DNA of 64,000 nt from Macrocybe gigantea (Eukaryota > Basidiomycota > Agaricomycetes > Agaricales > Callistosporiaceae): contig SJRY01000271.1 of NCBI GenBank assembly GCA_011319805.1, positions 124,001 through 188,000 on the forward strand. The letters run 5' to 3'. A program made the position numbers and the translations under genes. The notes below the pieces were generated by a model, which had not been told where the DNA came from, did no database searches, and worked only from the letters and a program-made list of their open reading frames with translations. Position 1 is the stretch's first letter. Every line of letters starts with the position of its first letter. Positions 14,632-26,565 of this stretch are shown here, one piece after another.

Positions 14632-17544
14632 ATGACTGTACCCTCAACTGTTTCCTCTACTCCTGGCAAGTCAAACGCATCTGAGGATTCACCATCGCTT
14701 GGATCTTCCCTTCCTGAAGCAACTGTGAATGCTACGCCCTCTGAAAGTCCAGCGCAGTCGAACCCAAATGGTGGTGGCGTCCATGGTCGAGCATCTGGCC
14801 TCTTGCCTCCGCCGAAAGGCGCCCTGAACATTAATCCTTCCTTGCCTCTGTCATCTGTAAGACATTGAGTTTACTTCTCAATAGATTATGATCATAATTT
14901 TCTTTAGCGAGGGAGCTTCGTTGGGTATTCTTCCTCGGGTGTCGATAGTCCTCCATCGACACCATCGCAGAGACTCTTGGAACCTAGTCCCGAACCAACA
15001 ACCCATGTTCAATTCGCCAGTTATCCAGATGCCGACAAAGTTCCATCATCGGGAGGTGAAGCTTCATCACTTCTCCTGAACCATTTCATTTACACTACAT
15101 TAGCTCGCGAGTCAACAGAAGAGAGCTCGGCCCAGGCCTGGGTTCCCCTACCACTTCGCCCGTGGTTTTGGATATCTTTTGTCGTCATCCTGGTCGCCGG
15201 TGCAGTCGCTCTTGAAGTGGCTCTCCATTTCAGCAAGAAGAATCAAGGTGACGATATTCCTGTACGGTGAGGGTTTACGTGCTTACAGTCAGTATGTTTA
15301 GGCTGGCCCACGAAAAGGGAAATTGGCGATGAAACAAGTGTACTTCATTATGTCTATGTAAGTGTGATTGCAATTTGAAGGCAGTTAGTACCTCACGCCA
15401 TATCCTAGACTTTGCCTCCAGTCGCAGTTGCAGCTATTGTAAGCTTCGATAACTGGGTTCCATTATCATATTCAACGAAGCTAGTTGGTTGCCATGTGGA
15501 CTTGGACCGACATAGAGATCAAGAAGATGCAGGTAATAGATCTAACGACAGACTTTCGCGCAAAGAGAATAATGCCCAGCATAGCCCTATGTCGACCTCG
15601 TTCACGGAGATTCACCTCCGCATCGAAGTCTCTTATTGGATTACACACGGACGAAGTGAGTTCATTTGTATACCCTCATCCTCGGAATTTGGACTGAATG
15701 TCATTTGCAGCAACTTCATTGTGTGGACGAAAGCGACGGCGAACAAGCACTATCTGGTTGCCCTCGCCAGCATTATGGTCCTCCTGTCGCTGGCCTTCCA
15801 ACCCTTAGCGGCGGCTTTACTGGTGGTGAAAGATACATGGTTGCAGGTGCCAGGCATGTACAATTTCTTTCCTATCATGGGGCGGAAATCACCTTACACG
15901 TCTCTGTCAAAGACGTGACCTTGAACACGCTCCAGGCCATCGGATTAAACCAAGACCTTCAGTTTGACGATCTCACATGTGCGTCTTCTTCTCAGTTTCG
16001 AGGTCTTTGGCTCATGTAGTTTTTAGCGTTCCTGACAGCTGCGGGATACGCTTCTGCTTCAGTTTTATACGACTTGCCGGATCCATCCTTTGTACACGAT
16101 GCCTACACCGTTGCTCCTTTTCAGGTTTGTTGTGTGTTGCATAATTCCTAATCCCATTCATGACAGACTACTCAGCTCCCCACGGGCGTGGTTAGCAACG
16201 GTACAATGATAGCAAACAGTACCGCAGTCAGAAGTGACCCCGGATGTCAGCCTGTCACTGTAAGATTACGCTTCGCCGAATCAAGCTTGAACCAACCTAG
16301 CTTAATTCCAGGTCAATAACACTGCTCAAGCGGATGGGACTGGCTGGATCAACTCCGCAAGTTCCAATGGATGTGCCATCACCTGGGTTGTGAACAACAA
16401 TTCTACCGTGCTGTTCGGTGAGAAATACTCTCGCGATCACCTGCATGCTAGACATCTGTATTCTTCTAGGGGTAAATCCATTGGATTGCAGTTCCAAAAC
16501 GCCACCACAGTTCAGTCCAGTTGTGTTCTGGTTCTTCACGTAAGGGGATAATATGCTCCAATGTCGGCACATTCTCAGTTTTACGTAGGTATAAGCCCAG
16601 TCCCATGGCATCAGCTACATTCTGTTTTCCATCCATCGCCCTTAGGGATGTAAACGTCAATGTCGATCTGGCGAGTGGCAATTTGACACAAGTGACCGAA
16701 TTGCAACCGTTTTCTTCTTCCTCTAACTTTTCGTCATTCTCTGGGAATGTTACTGGGCCTCCTCTGAATGGCCGTGCATACAACGGAATAGAATTTAATT
16801 TGACAAATCCTGACCAGTTTGTACTTCAGAGAAGGGATGCTACTCGGTTGCAGCTACCTGCCGCTGTTTTCCAATCCGCGCTTCAAAGTCCAGAAGGCCT
16901 GATAGGCAGTTTTCAAGCAAACAGATTTGTCGAGTTGTCCAACCACGTCTATGTGTGTTCGCTTTTGCTGTTACCCTTGGCGGAACTAACGATTCTTCAT
17001 AGAGCATATATTTAACTATGATTGCGAGACGGGTCTACTTTTTATCAGCATCCGAACCAATCACAATGCAGGTTAAGACCTTCCAGAAGCGTGTCTGGCT
17101 CAGGTATCGTTAATCAAGCTTTCAAGATTATCAGGCTGATTCAGAGTCTGGTTCAGTGACGCTGCCGTACACCTTCTCTGCGCTGGGATGCTCCTGCTCG
17201 CTTTTTTCGCTGCTATAATCCAGGTCTTTCACCGTTACGACCGTCGAGCCCTTCGTCTCAGGCATGAGCCTGGTACAATTGCTACTGCTGTGTCGATTGG
17301 GGCGCAAACCGGCATTGGGAGTCTCTTGGCAAATCGCCACGACGAGAAGGACATCTCGGAGATTCTTCGTGACAAGAAATTCAGGATCCATCCGTTTACG
17401 ATGAAAATCATTATGGAAGGAGAGGATGGTTATGAGTACGCAAGCAGCCCCGGTGAACGACGAAGGTCTATTTTCGCCGCATTGCAAGGACAACGACGTT
17501 CCAGTAGACGCTTCTCCAATCCTGTCGCAAGTTCCCAGACATAG
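14632..17544 (+). CDS. DUF3433-family multi-pass membrane protein
   Basis: Large fungal membrane protein of the DUF3433 family; function unknown. The N-terminus from ATG 14632 is Ser/Pro-rich and probably cytosolic (MTVPSTVSSTPGKSNASEDS). It is followed by the family block PLRPWFWISFVVILVAGAVA, LHYVYTLPPVAVAAIV, WTWTDIEIKKMQ, PYVDLVHG and LLLDYTRTN, then membrane segments YLVALASIMVLLSLAFQPL. A large extracellular region with many N-glycosylation sites (VNNTAQADG, ITWVVNNNSTVLFG, LASGNLTQV) leads to a final transmembrane segment (LLCAGMLLLAFFAAIIQVFH) and a basic cytosolic tail ending RRFSNPVASSQT. At least nine short introns interrupt it. The half after the first membrane block continues in the same order as in family members, so I treat it as one gene. 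The TAG stop is at 17542-17544. Confidence 0.75.
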
Positions 17545-17763
17545 CATTCCTCTCCGTGGCCCCTGCATATATATACCTACATATCTCAGCCTACGCTCCT
17601 CACTTTGTAATTTCATGTTCGGTTAGGATTGCTGATGGGCCAGAGTCTGTTTGCGAGAGCACATTTTCGCATATACGTCGCAAAACAAATGCAAGGAAAA
17701 CACAGTGATATCTAGCAACTGCGGTTTGTCCTGTCGAATTCTATAGCCCGTTTCTCACTCGCT

Positions 17764-19722
17764 TCAATCAGTCTTTGCTAATCCATCAAGGCGGTCTTGC
17801 TCCTCAGGATTCCATCCTTGGTCCTTGATATCCTTGACAGCCGATTGCGCGACTTCTCGCACAGCAAGGCCATGTTTATTCTTATAGAAGATAATGTCGC
17901 CTTCCTCTTCCACAAAGAGGCATTCTGTGAACGAGCGATAAAGAGCGTAGAAGCTCGGCTATGTTGGCTTCAGCGAACAGTGCTAAATGTCGTGTTGGAA
18001 TATACATACAGTCGAGTCATAGTTGTAATGTTCCTTGAGAACGGGCTTGATAGCGTTAGTGATCTTGGGACCATTATCTTATGGGGCAAACTATCGTCAG
18101 AAGCAATACAAGGCCTGCGTGTAGGGACTTACAGAACGGTGCTTTGATGAAGAAGTCTGAAAAACACTTGTCAGCACAGTAGCTTTCTTGTTTGGCAATT
18201 CGGTGACATACGGTGAGCCACATGGTCATGACTGATGTTGTGGAAAAAGAATCTTCCCATCCATCCGAGCAGAGGCCTGTCAATAGTAGCAACGGCGCCA
18301 CGGAGGAAAGACCATTCGCCCTTGCGGTAGTGGGGTATGGTAGGATCCGAGTGATGCAAATACGTGAACATGACTATAATGCACATGATTTCGAACTCAA
18401 TGTCAATCGCGGTGGCGCCGATACTCTGGTTCACTTACCAATCCTGAAATGGTCAATACATCTAGCGCCAGTTGGAGTTTACTTTTTGCGCAAAGTGCTT
18501 ACCAGTGGTTTAAGAGCTGATCGGGGTGAGGATGAAGGATCAAATGGCCGAATCACGTGGCAAAACAAGGCACATACCATGTAGGGCATGAAGTAGTAAC
18601 GGAAAAAGAAACCGGGTCCAGCGTAAGACAGAATGCCCAGCATGACAGCGAGGCCGACATCGGAAATGATGATGGAGTTGCCTGTAATCGTGTTCAGCGT
18701 CAGTACCGCTTGCTTCGGCAGACCTTTCGAACGCCGTACGTTGTTCTTTCTTGAAGAGAGGGGAATCTGGATCAAAGTGATTGGTGCCAGGAGGATACAT
18801 CTTCGAGCCCATGGTATTCTTCGTCAGGTAAATCCACCAGCCGCTTTGAAAAATAAGTAGGCTGTCACATCGCAGTCGGTCGGATGGCTTACAATCCTTG
18901 CATGATGAACATGCGAATCAGGGTATAGAGAGGAGTCTCTTCAAAGACTTCGGCATAATCAGCCTTGACTGCTTTCTTCTCCTCGGGGAGATTGTATTCG
19001 CCGCGAAGGTACGGGACGTAGTTTTCGTCTCGCTCCATGGAACCTGTAGCTTTCTATTGGAAAAAAAAAAGCTCTGAATTGCTTTCGCGGATATTAAAAT
19101 CCACTCTACTCACATGGTGCGCATGATGGGTCGACCTCCATGCATAATACGGGATAAGTAAGGCCTGAAAGAGATTCGTCAACAAACCGTGGACAGAACG
19201 GAAACGCTGAGAGACGCACGGTATGGAGAACAAAACCAATGGTATTGTTGACTGTCCTACTCTCGTACAACGCACCATGTCCGGCATCATGACCTGCATT
19301 CTATTAGAAAACGGAAACGAACAAGATCGTGGCATCATACCGAGACAGAAGATCCCAGCCCAAACTAAACCCTGGAACCAATAATACGCGAGCCAAAGGG
19401 ACGTCTTGATTAACGCCTTCGGCAACCCTGACGTCACATATCCTCCAAAATCTTGTTCCGCCCAAGGAGTGATGGACGAAGCGAATTTGAAAAGCAAAAG
19501 GGTGAAGGTAAGGTCACGAAGAATGTACAAGGTGGCCTTTAGTGCACTTCCTAAAGGGAGAGCTGAACGGATGAAGAATTATAAAGAGGGAATGAACGGA
19601 CGTTTCAAAAGATGCTTGGGTACGGCATTGTGTACCTCCTTCAGAGTGAAAGTGGGAGGGACAAAAGGTTTATACAACCTGCGAAGCGGATTGAATACAT
19701 CTATTGGCAGTAACGAGGACAT
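17764..19722 (-). CDS. Delta-12 fatty acid desaturase (FAD2-like, fungal)
   Basis: Membrane di-iron desaturase of the endoplasmic reticulum that should convert oleoyl to linoleoyl chains. The start at 19722 gives MSSLLPIDVFNPLRRLYKPF then PTFTLKEVHNAVPKHLLK, the usual fungal N-terminus. Three histidine boxes are present: HDAGH in HDAGHGALYESRTVNNT (about 19290), HHAHH in YYAWRSTHHAHH (about 19110), and the third box in FFFHNISHDHVAH, split by an intron (about 18225). Other conserved blocks are MYPPGTNHFDPDSPLFK, FLHHSDPTIPHYRKGEWSFLRGA (as two exons) and VEEEGDIIFYKNKHGLA. The stop is at 17764-17766. The first box is HDAGH rather than the plant-type HECGH. Regiospecificity cannot be proven from sequence. 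The gene converges with the DUF3433 gene over a gap of about 220 bp. Confidence 0.88.
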
Positions 19723-20324
19723 TGGGCTCGCACCTCTCAGTATACTCTGAACTATCTTTAAAATAATCGAGCATCATGCGCAGAAAAGAGAGAAAGGAAG
19801 AGGACCTTAAGAATGACTCCGTGCTCCTTCTTTTTAAATGCGAGGTAGCGAACCGCGTTTACCTGGAGCCTTCGTAGGACACGGAGTAAAAGGCATCAAA
19901 CATGATGGCAGGTGAGCTGAACAGTTGTCAAACAATGAGGTGATTGGGGTCCTACACTCGGTCAAATGGGACAGAGGACATAGAACCCGAGTCCGTCACA
20001 TGAAACGGCAATGATATGATATTAAAATCGAGGCTGTCTCTGTCGAGCATGCCACTAGAGAACGAGTTATGAATCCTCAGTCACGTGCTACACACACATC
20101 ACTCATTTCGAGGCGGGGACAGCCAGATTGTAGTCTTCTTGCCCAGTGTCCAATTTTACCTCGCTCTGCCAATCTATGTACGAGTTCTTGGGGTCAATCC
20201 AAACCCGAGTGGCTAACTCCATACAGCCAGATGAGCACCTAGGGTTAGGGTCTACCTCACGTGATGCTGGATCATTACTTTTTCTCCACGCAAATTCCGT
20301 TCACACACGTTCATGCACCTTACG
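19723..20324. other. Intergenic, divergent promoter region
   Basis: This lies between the divergent desaturase (-) and secreted-protein (+) genes. No coding frame is supported. A pyrimidine-rich leader (about 20280-20320) precedes the right-hand start codon. Confidence 0.5.
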
Positions 20325-21822
20325 ATGAATCGCTTCCTGTCTCTCCTTTCCCTTTCCGCTCTCTCTTTAGCCCCTTTCGTCCTCGCCGGAAGTTCCTGTG
20401 TCGCGTTCGACATTAATTGGAACCTCCTCGCCTTTGGCTTCAACGGCAAAGACTACAGTGCTGGCACGAAGGACTCTTGGGCTGCTGGTATCTACGTCAA
20501 CATTCTCAGCGTTCCGTCGATATAATTGAATTCTATAGGTAGTCCTACGGATATTACAACGTCGGGCAGGCCGTACGTCTCTTGTCAGTGTCTTCGACTC
20601 TCAGTGTCTTGAGTATGTGTCATGCAGGCCGTTCGACACGCCAAATGCGAGTTGCTACTTGTCTCAGGTTATTATCTGCGAGCTTCTCTTCTTTCCTCGC
20701 TATGTTGAAAAGGCCCGCTTTTTCTTCAGTTCGCGAATGCCATATATGTTCTCGGCGCCGACAAGTTAAATCCGTCGTCCATCTATATCTATGACGCCTC
20801 TGCCAAGGCGTGGTCTACACAGGCCATCACCACGAATGGCTTCGATCCGACATCCTTCAATGCCATTTTGGACCATGATACGAACGTCTTCTGTCTGTAA
20901 ACCATCGTTTCGTTCACGGATGCGTTCTAACCCTCGATATCTCTAGATGCTTTGTCCAAAGGCGAAATGTATTCTTTGGATATGGGATTGTTGAAGGCAG
21001 CAAACTCTACAGCCTTGTCTTGGGTCGATGTTCAGAAGCCTCCTTTTGATACTGACAATTATCAGCCTGTCATGGCCCTTGCGCAGAACCACGTCCACTT
21101 TCTGAATGTCCCCGGAGTTCCTGCTGGAAATGCAAAGATTTTCGTGATTCACTGTAAGCTACTAGTCTCGCGCGTTGTCCACGATGCTGACATTTAGCAA
21201 TGAGTCTCCTATTTCCAACCCGAACCACAGCTGTATGGGAGCTTTCCTGCAACTCATGGTCAAGCTACTTCATTCTTCAAAGATACAGGGGTACACATTG
21301 CCATTGTCTTGCCCAGCCCAAATCTCATATATTGCCAGGTTCAACAGGAATTTGCCTTTATTCCTGATGATGGCTCAGCTACTTACGTGGTAAATGTTGA
21401 GGTAAGAGTTGATAATATATTCCTATGAGACTCCTTCCTAATAGTCGATCTAGTCAAACACTACTCAAACCTTGAAGGGCCCTACTGTTAAAGATTCCAT
21501 GGCCACATATTTCGCATCTATGGATTCCCTTGTTCAGCTTTCCTCATCTGGTGTTGTCTCCTATCTTTCATATAATTCAGGTTCTGCTGGTGCCAACAGT
21601 GCTGCTTCATGGAGCATTGTTAACAAGCTTCCAACAGCTACTGTAGCAAATAGCTCATCCTCGGGAAATGTTGTCGGATCTGCTACAGGATCTGCTCATG
21701 GTGCTGCAGCTACAAATGGAAATATACAGGGAGGTTCAAATGGTGCATTGTTCCAGATGACAGTGCCTTGGGCATTGGAGACTGCATTCATTCTTGGATT
21801 TTTTGCAACAATGCTTTCATAA
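20325..21822 (+). CDS. Secreted GPI-anchored protein of an uncharacterised basidiomycete-type family
   Basis: No enzymatic function is recognised. The start MNRFLSLLSLSALSLAPFVLA is a signal peptide (an ATG 12 bases upstream would add MHLT). The mature part begins GSSCVAFDINWNLLAFGFNG and continues SPTDITTSGRPPFDTPNASC, FANAIYVLGADKLNPSSIYI and PPFDTDNYQPVMALAQNHVH. This is suggestive of a beta-propeller-like secreted fold, but I do not assign it. The C-terminus is a Ser/Gly/Ala-rich linker followed by ALETAFILGFFATMLS, a GPI-anchor signal. At least five introns of about 50-60 nt are visible. From about 21540 onward the sequence loses nearly all CpG although the frame stays open to the TAA at 21820-21822. 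The gene directly abuts the repeat cluster. Confidence 0.7.
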
Positions 21823-21942
21823 TGTTTTGTTTTACTTCTTTCTGAATGGACATTATTATCATATAGCTCAAGAATTCATTATTTTATTTTGTTTAAATTT
21901 AATCAATAAGAATGGGACAATTGTCTTATTGCAGAGCAGTGC

Positions 21943-23376
21943 ATGTATGATCCTGAAGAGCAAGCTCTTTTGGCAGTAGAAAATATAGAGCAGTTTAATC
22001 CAGAGCAGAGAGCCACCTTCAATCAGATCATCCAAGCAGTCAATGAGAAGATGGGTCAAACCTTTTTCCTTCATGGCCCAGGTGGTACAGGCAAGACTTT
22101 TGTCTACAAGACACTCTGTTATCAGCTTCACGCCCAGAGCAAGATTGTTCTTTGTGTGGCATCATCAGGAATTGCTGCACTGCTTCTTCCCAGTGGCAGA
22201 ACATCTCACTCTATGTTCAAAATTCCCATCCTCATTCATGAATCCTCAGTCTGTGGGATTGCAAAAAATTCACAGCTGGCTGCTCTTATTTCTGCCTCAG
22301 ATTGGGTTATCTGGGATGAAGCTCCAATGCAGCACCATCACATTCATGAGGCAATTGATCACACCTTCTGAGATATTTGCAGTGATGATCATCCTTTTGG
22401 CGGTTTGACCATCATCTTTGGTGGTGATTTCCAACAGATCTTGCCTGTTATTGAAAAGGGTTCACATCCTCAAATGGTGGGTGCATGCATGCAGCGGTCT
22501 TCCTTATGGCAACATATCACCATTCTTCATTTAAAACAAAATATGTGTCTCAGTGGAAATAATCTAGAGGAATGTGACTTCATGAAATGGCAGCTAGAAG
22601 TGGGCCACAGTCAGCACACAACAAATACCAATGACATCACTCTGCCACCTCATTTCCATTGCCCTGATAATACAGTTGAATCTCTGATTGCCACCATCTA
22701 TCCCAATATCAACACATGTCTGGATGACCCTACTCAATACTTTTCAGAGCACACTATTCTGTCCAGCCAAAATGATGATGTGGACAACTTCAATCATCAT
22801 GTTCTGGCAAATTTTCCAGGTCAAGAGCAAGTCTTTCATAGTGCTGATTCTGTGGCCAATACAGATGGAGAAGAATTGATTTATCCAGCAGAATATCTCA
22901 ATTCCATCAATTGCTCTGGACTCCCTTTAGCAAAGTTGGTACTGAAGATTGGATGTCCTGTCATAGTGTTGCATAATTTGGATCCAAAGCATGGCACATG
23001 CAATAGAAGCAGAGGCATCATCAGTTGGATCAGAAACCGTGTTTTGGAGGTTCAACTCATCACAGGAGACCATATTGGAGAAAAGATTTTTATTCCTCGC
23101 ATTCATCACCAGCCACTAGATGGTCAAGTCCCCTTTAAATTCACCTGCCTTCAATTTCCTATTTGTCTTTGCTTTGCCATGACTATTAACAAGTCACAAG
23201 GACAATCAGTCAAGCATGTTGGATTAGACCTATGAACTCCAGTTTTTACGCATGGTCAATTTTATATTGCAATATCCCAGGTTACATCTGTACATAACAT
23301 CAAAATAATTTGGGAAGCAGATAAAATAGATAGTGTAACTAAAAACATTGTATATAATGAAGTACTACTTGATTAA
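21943..23376 (+). pseudogene. Helitron PIF1-like helicase, inactivated by CpG deamination
   Basis: This is the C-terminal helicase part of a Helitron RepHel protein. Visible motifs are QRATFNQII, Walker A FLHGPGGTGKTFVYKTLC, IVLCVASSGIAALLLPSGRT, Walker B WVIWDEAPMQHHH, GLTIIFGGDFQQILPVI, GCPVIVLHNLDPKHGTCN and FAMTINKSQGQS. The frame is continuous except for two TGA codons (22369-22371 and 23233-23235). Both sit where helicases of this group have Arg (HTF-R-DI and DL-R-TPVF), so each is best explained as CGA to TGA. AISQVTS downstream stands where AISRVTS is usual, the same change on the other strand. The Rep/N-terminal part is not present upstream; the copy begins shortly after the neighbouring gene's stop. 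Confidence 0.85.
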
Positions 23377-24212
23377 TTACTTTATAAAGGGCTGGCAGTT
23401 ATCAAAAGGCTGGGGGGCATTAACAGGCCAGAAAGCATTAACAACAACCAACTACTGAGGCATGCAAGAGGGGGCCACAGGGCCCCTCTGGCATGATTTG
23501 GTAAACAGGGGTTTGGAAGCAGCACCCCCTACAAGCTGGAGAAACACAGGTCGTGAGCAGGAGCGAGCTGGGCTCACGAGTGCCAGAGGCATGTATTCAT
23601 AAGCTTGTCATATAATAATGGGAGGACGGTTTTTGGATGACTAATTCTGACTAAGCAGTTCCTATGAGGACTGCAGGTCTAAGCCCCGAGGCTCCATGAC
23701 TATTTTGGGTGCTGCAAGGACCACAGGTCCAAGCCCCGAGAGCCCATCAATTCAGGCCTTGAAATGCCAGCTGTCAACGAAAAATTGGCCCCCTCTTCTT
23801 TTTCCCCCTCTACTATCACTTTCAGCTTTTCTCCAGTTAGTTTGCTCTTTGGTCCACAACTCTGCAGGAGACCAAGGTGAAGCTCAGTGAAGTCCTACCT
23901 CCCTGGCTTTTCTTTTTTCAATAAAAAGAGTGTTTGCCAGTTGTCTATTGGCTCTTTTTTAGGTCAGACCTCTCTCTGGGCATAGTGTGTAGGAAGATTA
24001 GGCTGGTGGGTCTACAGTTGCCTCCCCTTCCTTTTTAAAAGTTGCTCCTTTATCAACTACCACTGTTAGCACCAATTTCTCTATTTGGGTGTGAGAATTT
24101 GAGTTGCATATACCCTGCCATAGAAAACGCTTCATAGCTGCCTTGGTTTTGGTTTTTTTTTTTTTGGAAAGGCCTAATGTATGTTGAAGATTCTTTTTCT
24201 CACCATGTCTTT
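23377..24212. other. Non-coding repeat-flank DNA with a strong hairpin and a local duplication
   Basis: No coding frame is supported. A GC-rich inverted repeat lies at 23467-23489 (arms of 10 nt with one mismatch, loop ACA). A 16-nt motif of the type AGGTCYAAGCCCCGAG occurs twice about 55 bp apart (near 23670-23750). An AATAAA-like polyadenylation signal (CAATAAAAAG) is at about 23920. The hairpin could be a Helitron 3' terminal structure, but I see no clean CTRR end, so the boundary is not called. Confidence 0.4.
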
Positions 24213-24429
24213 TTATAATAATATTGCCTCAGGGATCAACCGGTTACTCCATGAAGTGCACTTTGCCAGCATGAGTATGATAACTGCACTCTGGACAGTT
24301 CTTATCATCATCAGATTGTGACTCCTCTGCCTCTTCCTATGCCTCCTGTGCCTCCTGGACCTGCTCATATTCCTGACGATCCCTTTGCTATGCCTCCACC
24401 ACCTTGCAATGCTCTGTCTGTTGCTGAAC

Positions 24430-26245
24430 TGCATGCATAGTTGAGTGCTTTGCCTAAACTTCAACCTGTGCAGTGTATTCACAGAATCCTTCCTATACCT
24501 GCTCCTGTTCCTCAAGTTGCTCCTCCTCCTCAAGCTGCTCCTGCTTCTATCTATAGTCATCTTCCTGCTCATTTACAGCAAGCATTAACTGCTTTGCCTC
24601 CTATGCACCCCTCTATTGCTCTTCCTCCTGCTCCTGCTTCTGCTGTCTCTTATGCTAAATTAGCTGCTCAATATGCAAATTTGCCTCCTTTACCTGCTCC
24701 TGTATGTTATTTTTTCTGTTAAGCTAAATTGATTGCAGTGAATAATAATTGACTTTTAGCCTTTATTGCCTATTCAATCACCTGCTCCTTTACCACTGCT
24801 ATTGCCTCCTATGCCTCCTTCTATTGCTTCTGCTGCCATTCCTGCTGCCTCTCATGCTGTATATCATTTTTTCTAATAAGCTAGATTGATTTCAATGAAT
24901 AACAGTTTGCATTTAGTCTTTACTACCTATTCAACTACTTGCTCCTTTACCACCACCATTGCCTCCTTCTCCACCACCTTCTCCTTCACCACCACTACCT
25001 TTTCCTTCACCTCCTCTGCTACCACTGCCTATTGTTACTATTCTACCATTGGCATGTCACCCATTTGATCCCAATTGGCCTCAACATAACATGGATAGAA
25101 TGAACATTGAATATTCTTTCTGTCATATACTGCATTGGATCTCTGAGCATTTAATCAAGTCTTCAATTTATAACCCCAAGTTTGGCATGTGTTGCTATCA
25201 AGGCAAAATTGTGCTTTCTGCTCTAGATCACCCACCTCCTGAACTTTTGACTTTGCTCTCTGAGCAAAATCCCATTGCAAACAATTTCTGTAAACACATT
25301 CACAACTATAACAATGCACTTGCAATGGTATTAATTGGGTGCAGAGTTGATGCTTCTCTTCAGACCAACAGAAATGCTCCCTATGTGTTTAGACTTTATG
25401 GAGAGCTCTCTCACAGAGCTGGGTCTCTTCTTCCTCCTCCTGGAGAGCCACCTGTCTATGCCCAGCTCTACATCTATGATTCTGATGATGCTCACAATTT
25501 CCATATCACAAACTAGTGGAATACCCATCTTGATTCTATGACTCTTTGCACTGTGCAAGATATGCTCTATTGTTATCATCCAGGTGTGCAGTTCTATCGG
25601 CAGGCATATGAGCAAACCAGAAATATGCCAAAAGATTACTAGTGCAGAATTGTATTATGATTGGAGGATACCACTAACCACCATTGCTACAATATGCCCA
25701 CTGCCAATGAAATTGCTATTATTCTGCCAGGTGATCAACTTGAGAGTGCTTGGGACATTATTCTGTACCACCGATTTGGTAAACCTCTCCAGTGCATTTC
25801 AGATATCTATCCATTCTATCCAGCCCTCTGATTTGTCTTGCTCTTTCCTACTGGACAACTCAGTTGGCATTCTAAAATTCTCTACAACCAAGCTAATGCT
25901 TTGCAGCATGTCAATGCAAATGCACAGCTGCCAGATGCTCTAGAGGAAGCCCCAGAGGAAGAGGCTGAGGTCAATGGCAACACTACTGCAACACGATACA
26001 GATATGTTTCCAAGGTCTAGTTTTATCACTACCACCTTCATCCCCATCCTCCTGCCATTGATTCTCAGCATCTTTTTCTCTCTTAAAAGCTCTTTCAAGA
26101 GTTTGTCTGTGATGTCTGGGCTACTGCAGAGCAGAATCACCTGCATTGGATTTGGCAAAACCAGAACACAATCTGAGGAGACATTTATGCTGGATTGGCT
26201 GATGCAGTGGCTGCCAATGTGGATGTCAGTACAGAGGAAAACAAG
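24430..26245 (+). pseudogene. Helitron N-terminal (Helitron_like_N) pseudogene, truncated by an LTR element
   Basis: A proline-rich N-terminal section (LPAHLQQALTALPPM, ALPPAPASAVSYAKL) is followed by the conserved Helitron block: NIEYSFCHILHWISEHL, FGMCCYQGKIVLSALDHPPP, YVFRLYGELSHRAGSLLPPP and QLYIYDSDDAHNFHITN. Then comes the Helitron_like_N region FYHYHLHPHPP, KLFQEFVCDVWATAEQNHLH, IWQNQNTIRGDIYAGLADAV. Several frames and stops interrupt it. The Rep catalytic motifs that should follow are missing, because an LTR-A fragment begins at about 26246. It is a different copy from the helicase at 21.9-23.4 kb, since the domain order along the strand is reversed. Intron-like GTATGT..TTTTAG segments interrupt the proline-rich part. 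Confidence 0.75.
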
Positions 26246-26565
26246 ACACAATGCGATGACTTGAGGAAACCCTATGACAATGATGTATCAGCACTGACTA
26301 GGACATAGGATTATTGCACAGCATATGCAGGATACCATAAGGAGTATAGCAGGATCTTTACTCATTCAACTTAGGGTAGAGGGTTGCATATAACACAAGG
26401 ATAGCATAGTCATGGTCTATGCTTGGGAGTCGTAATGTATAAATAGCTAAAATTGTGTACAGTAGAGCTCAGCTTTGAGCTGGCTAAATACTAGCATACT
26501 TCTCCCCACCTCTCATCTCTGAGTTAGTTAGAGTGACCTGCACGCAGATTTGGTTTTGTATAGCA
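26246..26565 (+). mobile_element. 5'-truncated LTR of gypsy family A (copy A3)
   Basis: This matches the 417-bp LTR at 33608-34024 but lacks about the first 100 bp. It shares the motifs CATAGTCATGG, GTCGTAATGTATAAATAG (TATA-like) and CAGCTTTGAGCTGGCTAAA, and ends TGTATAGCA. The left edge coincides with the break in the Helitron pseudogene. Confidence 0.8.

Noticed and set aside
23520..24010. A further LTR with polyadenylation signal
   Set aside because: There is an AATAAA-like signal and a local duplication, but no TG..CA ends, no second copy and no target-site duplication are seen.
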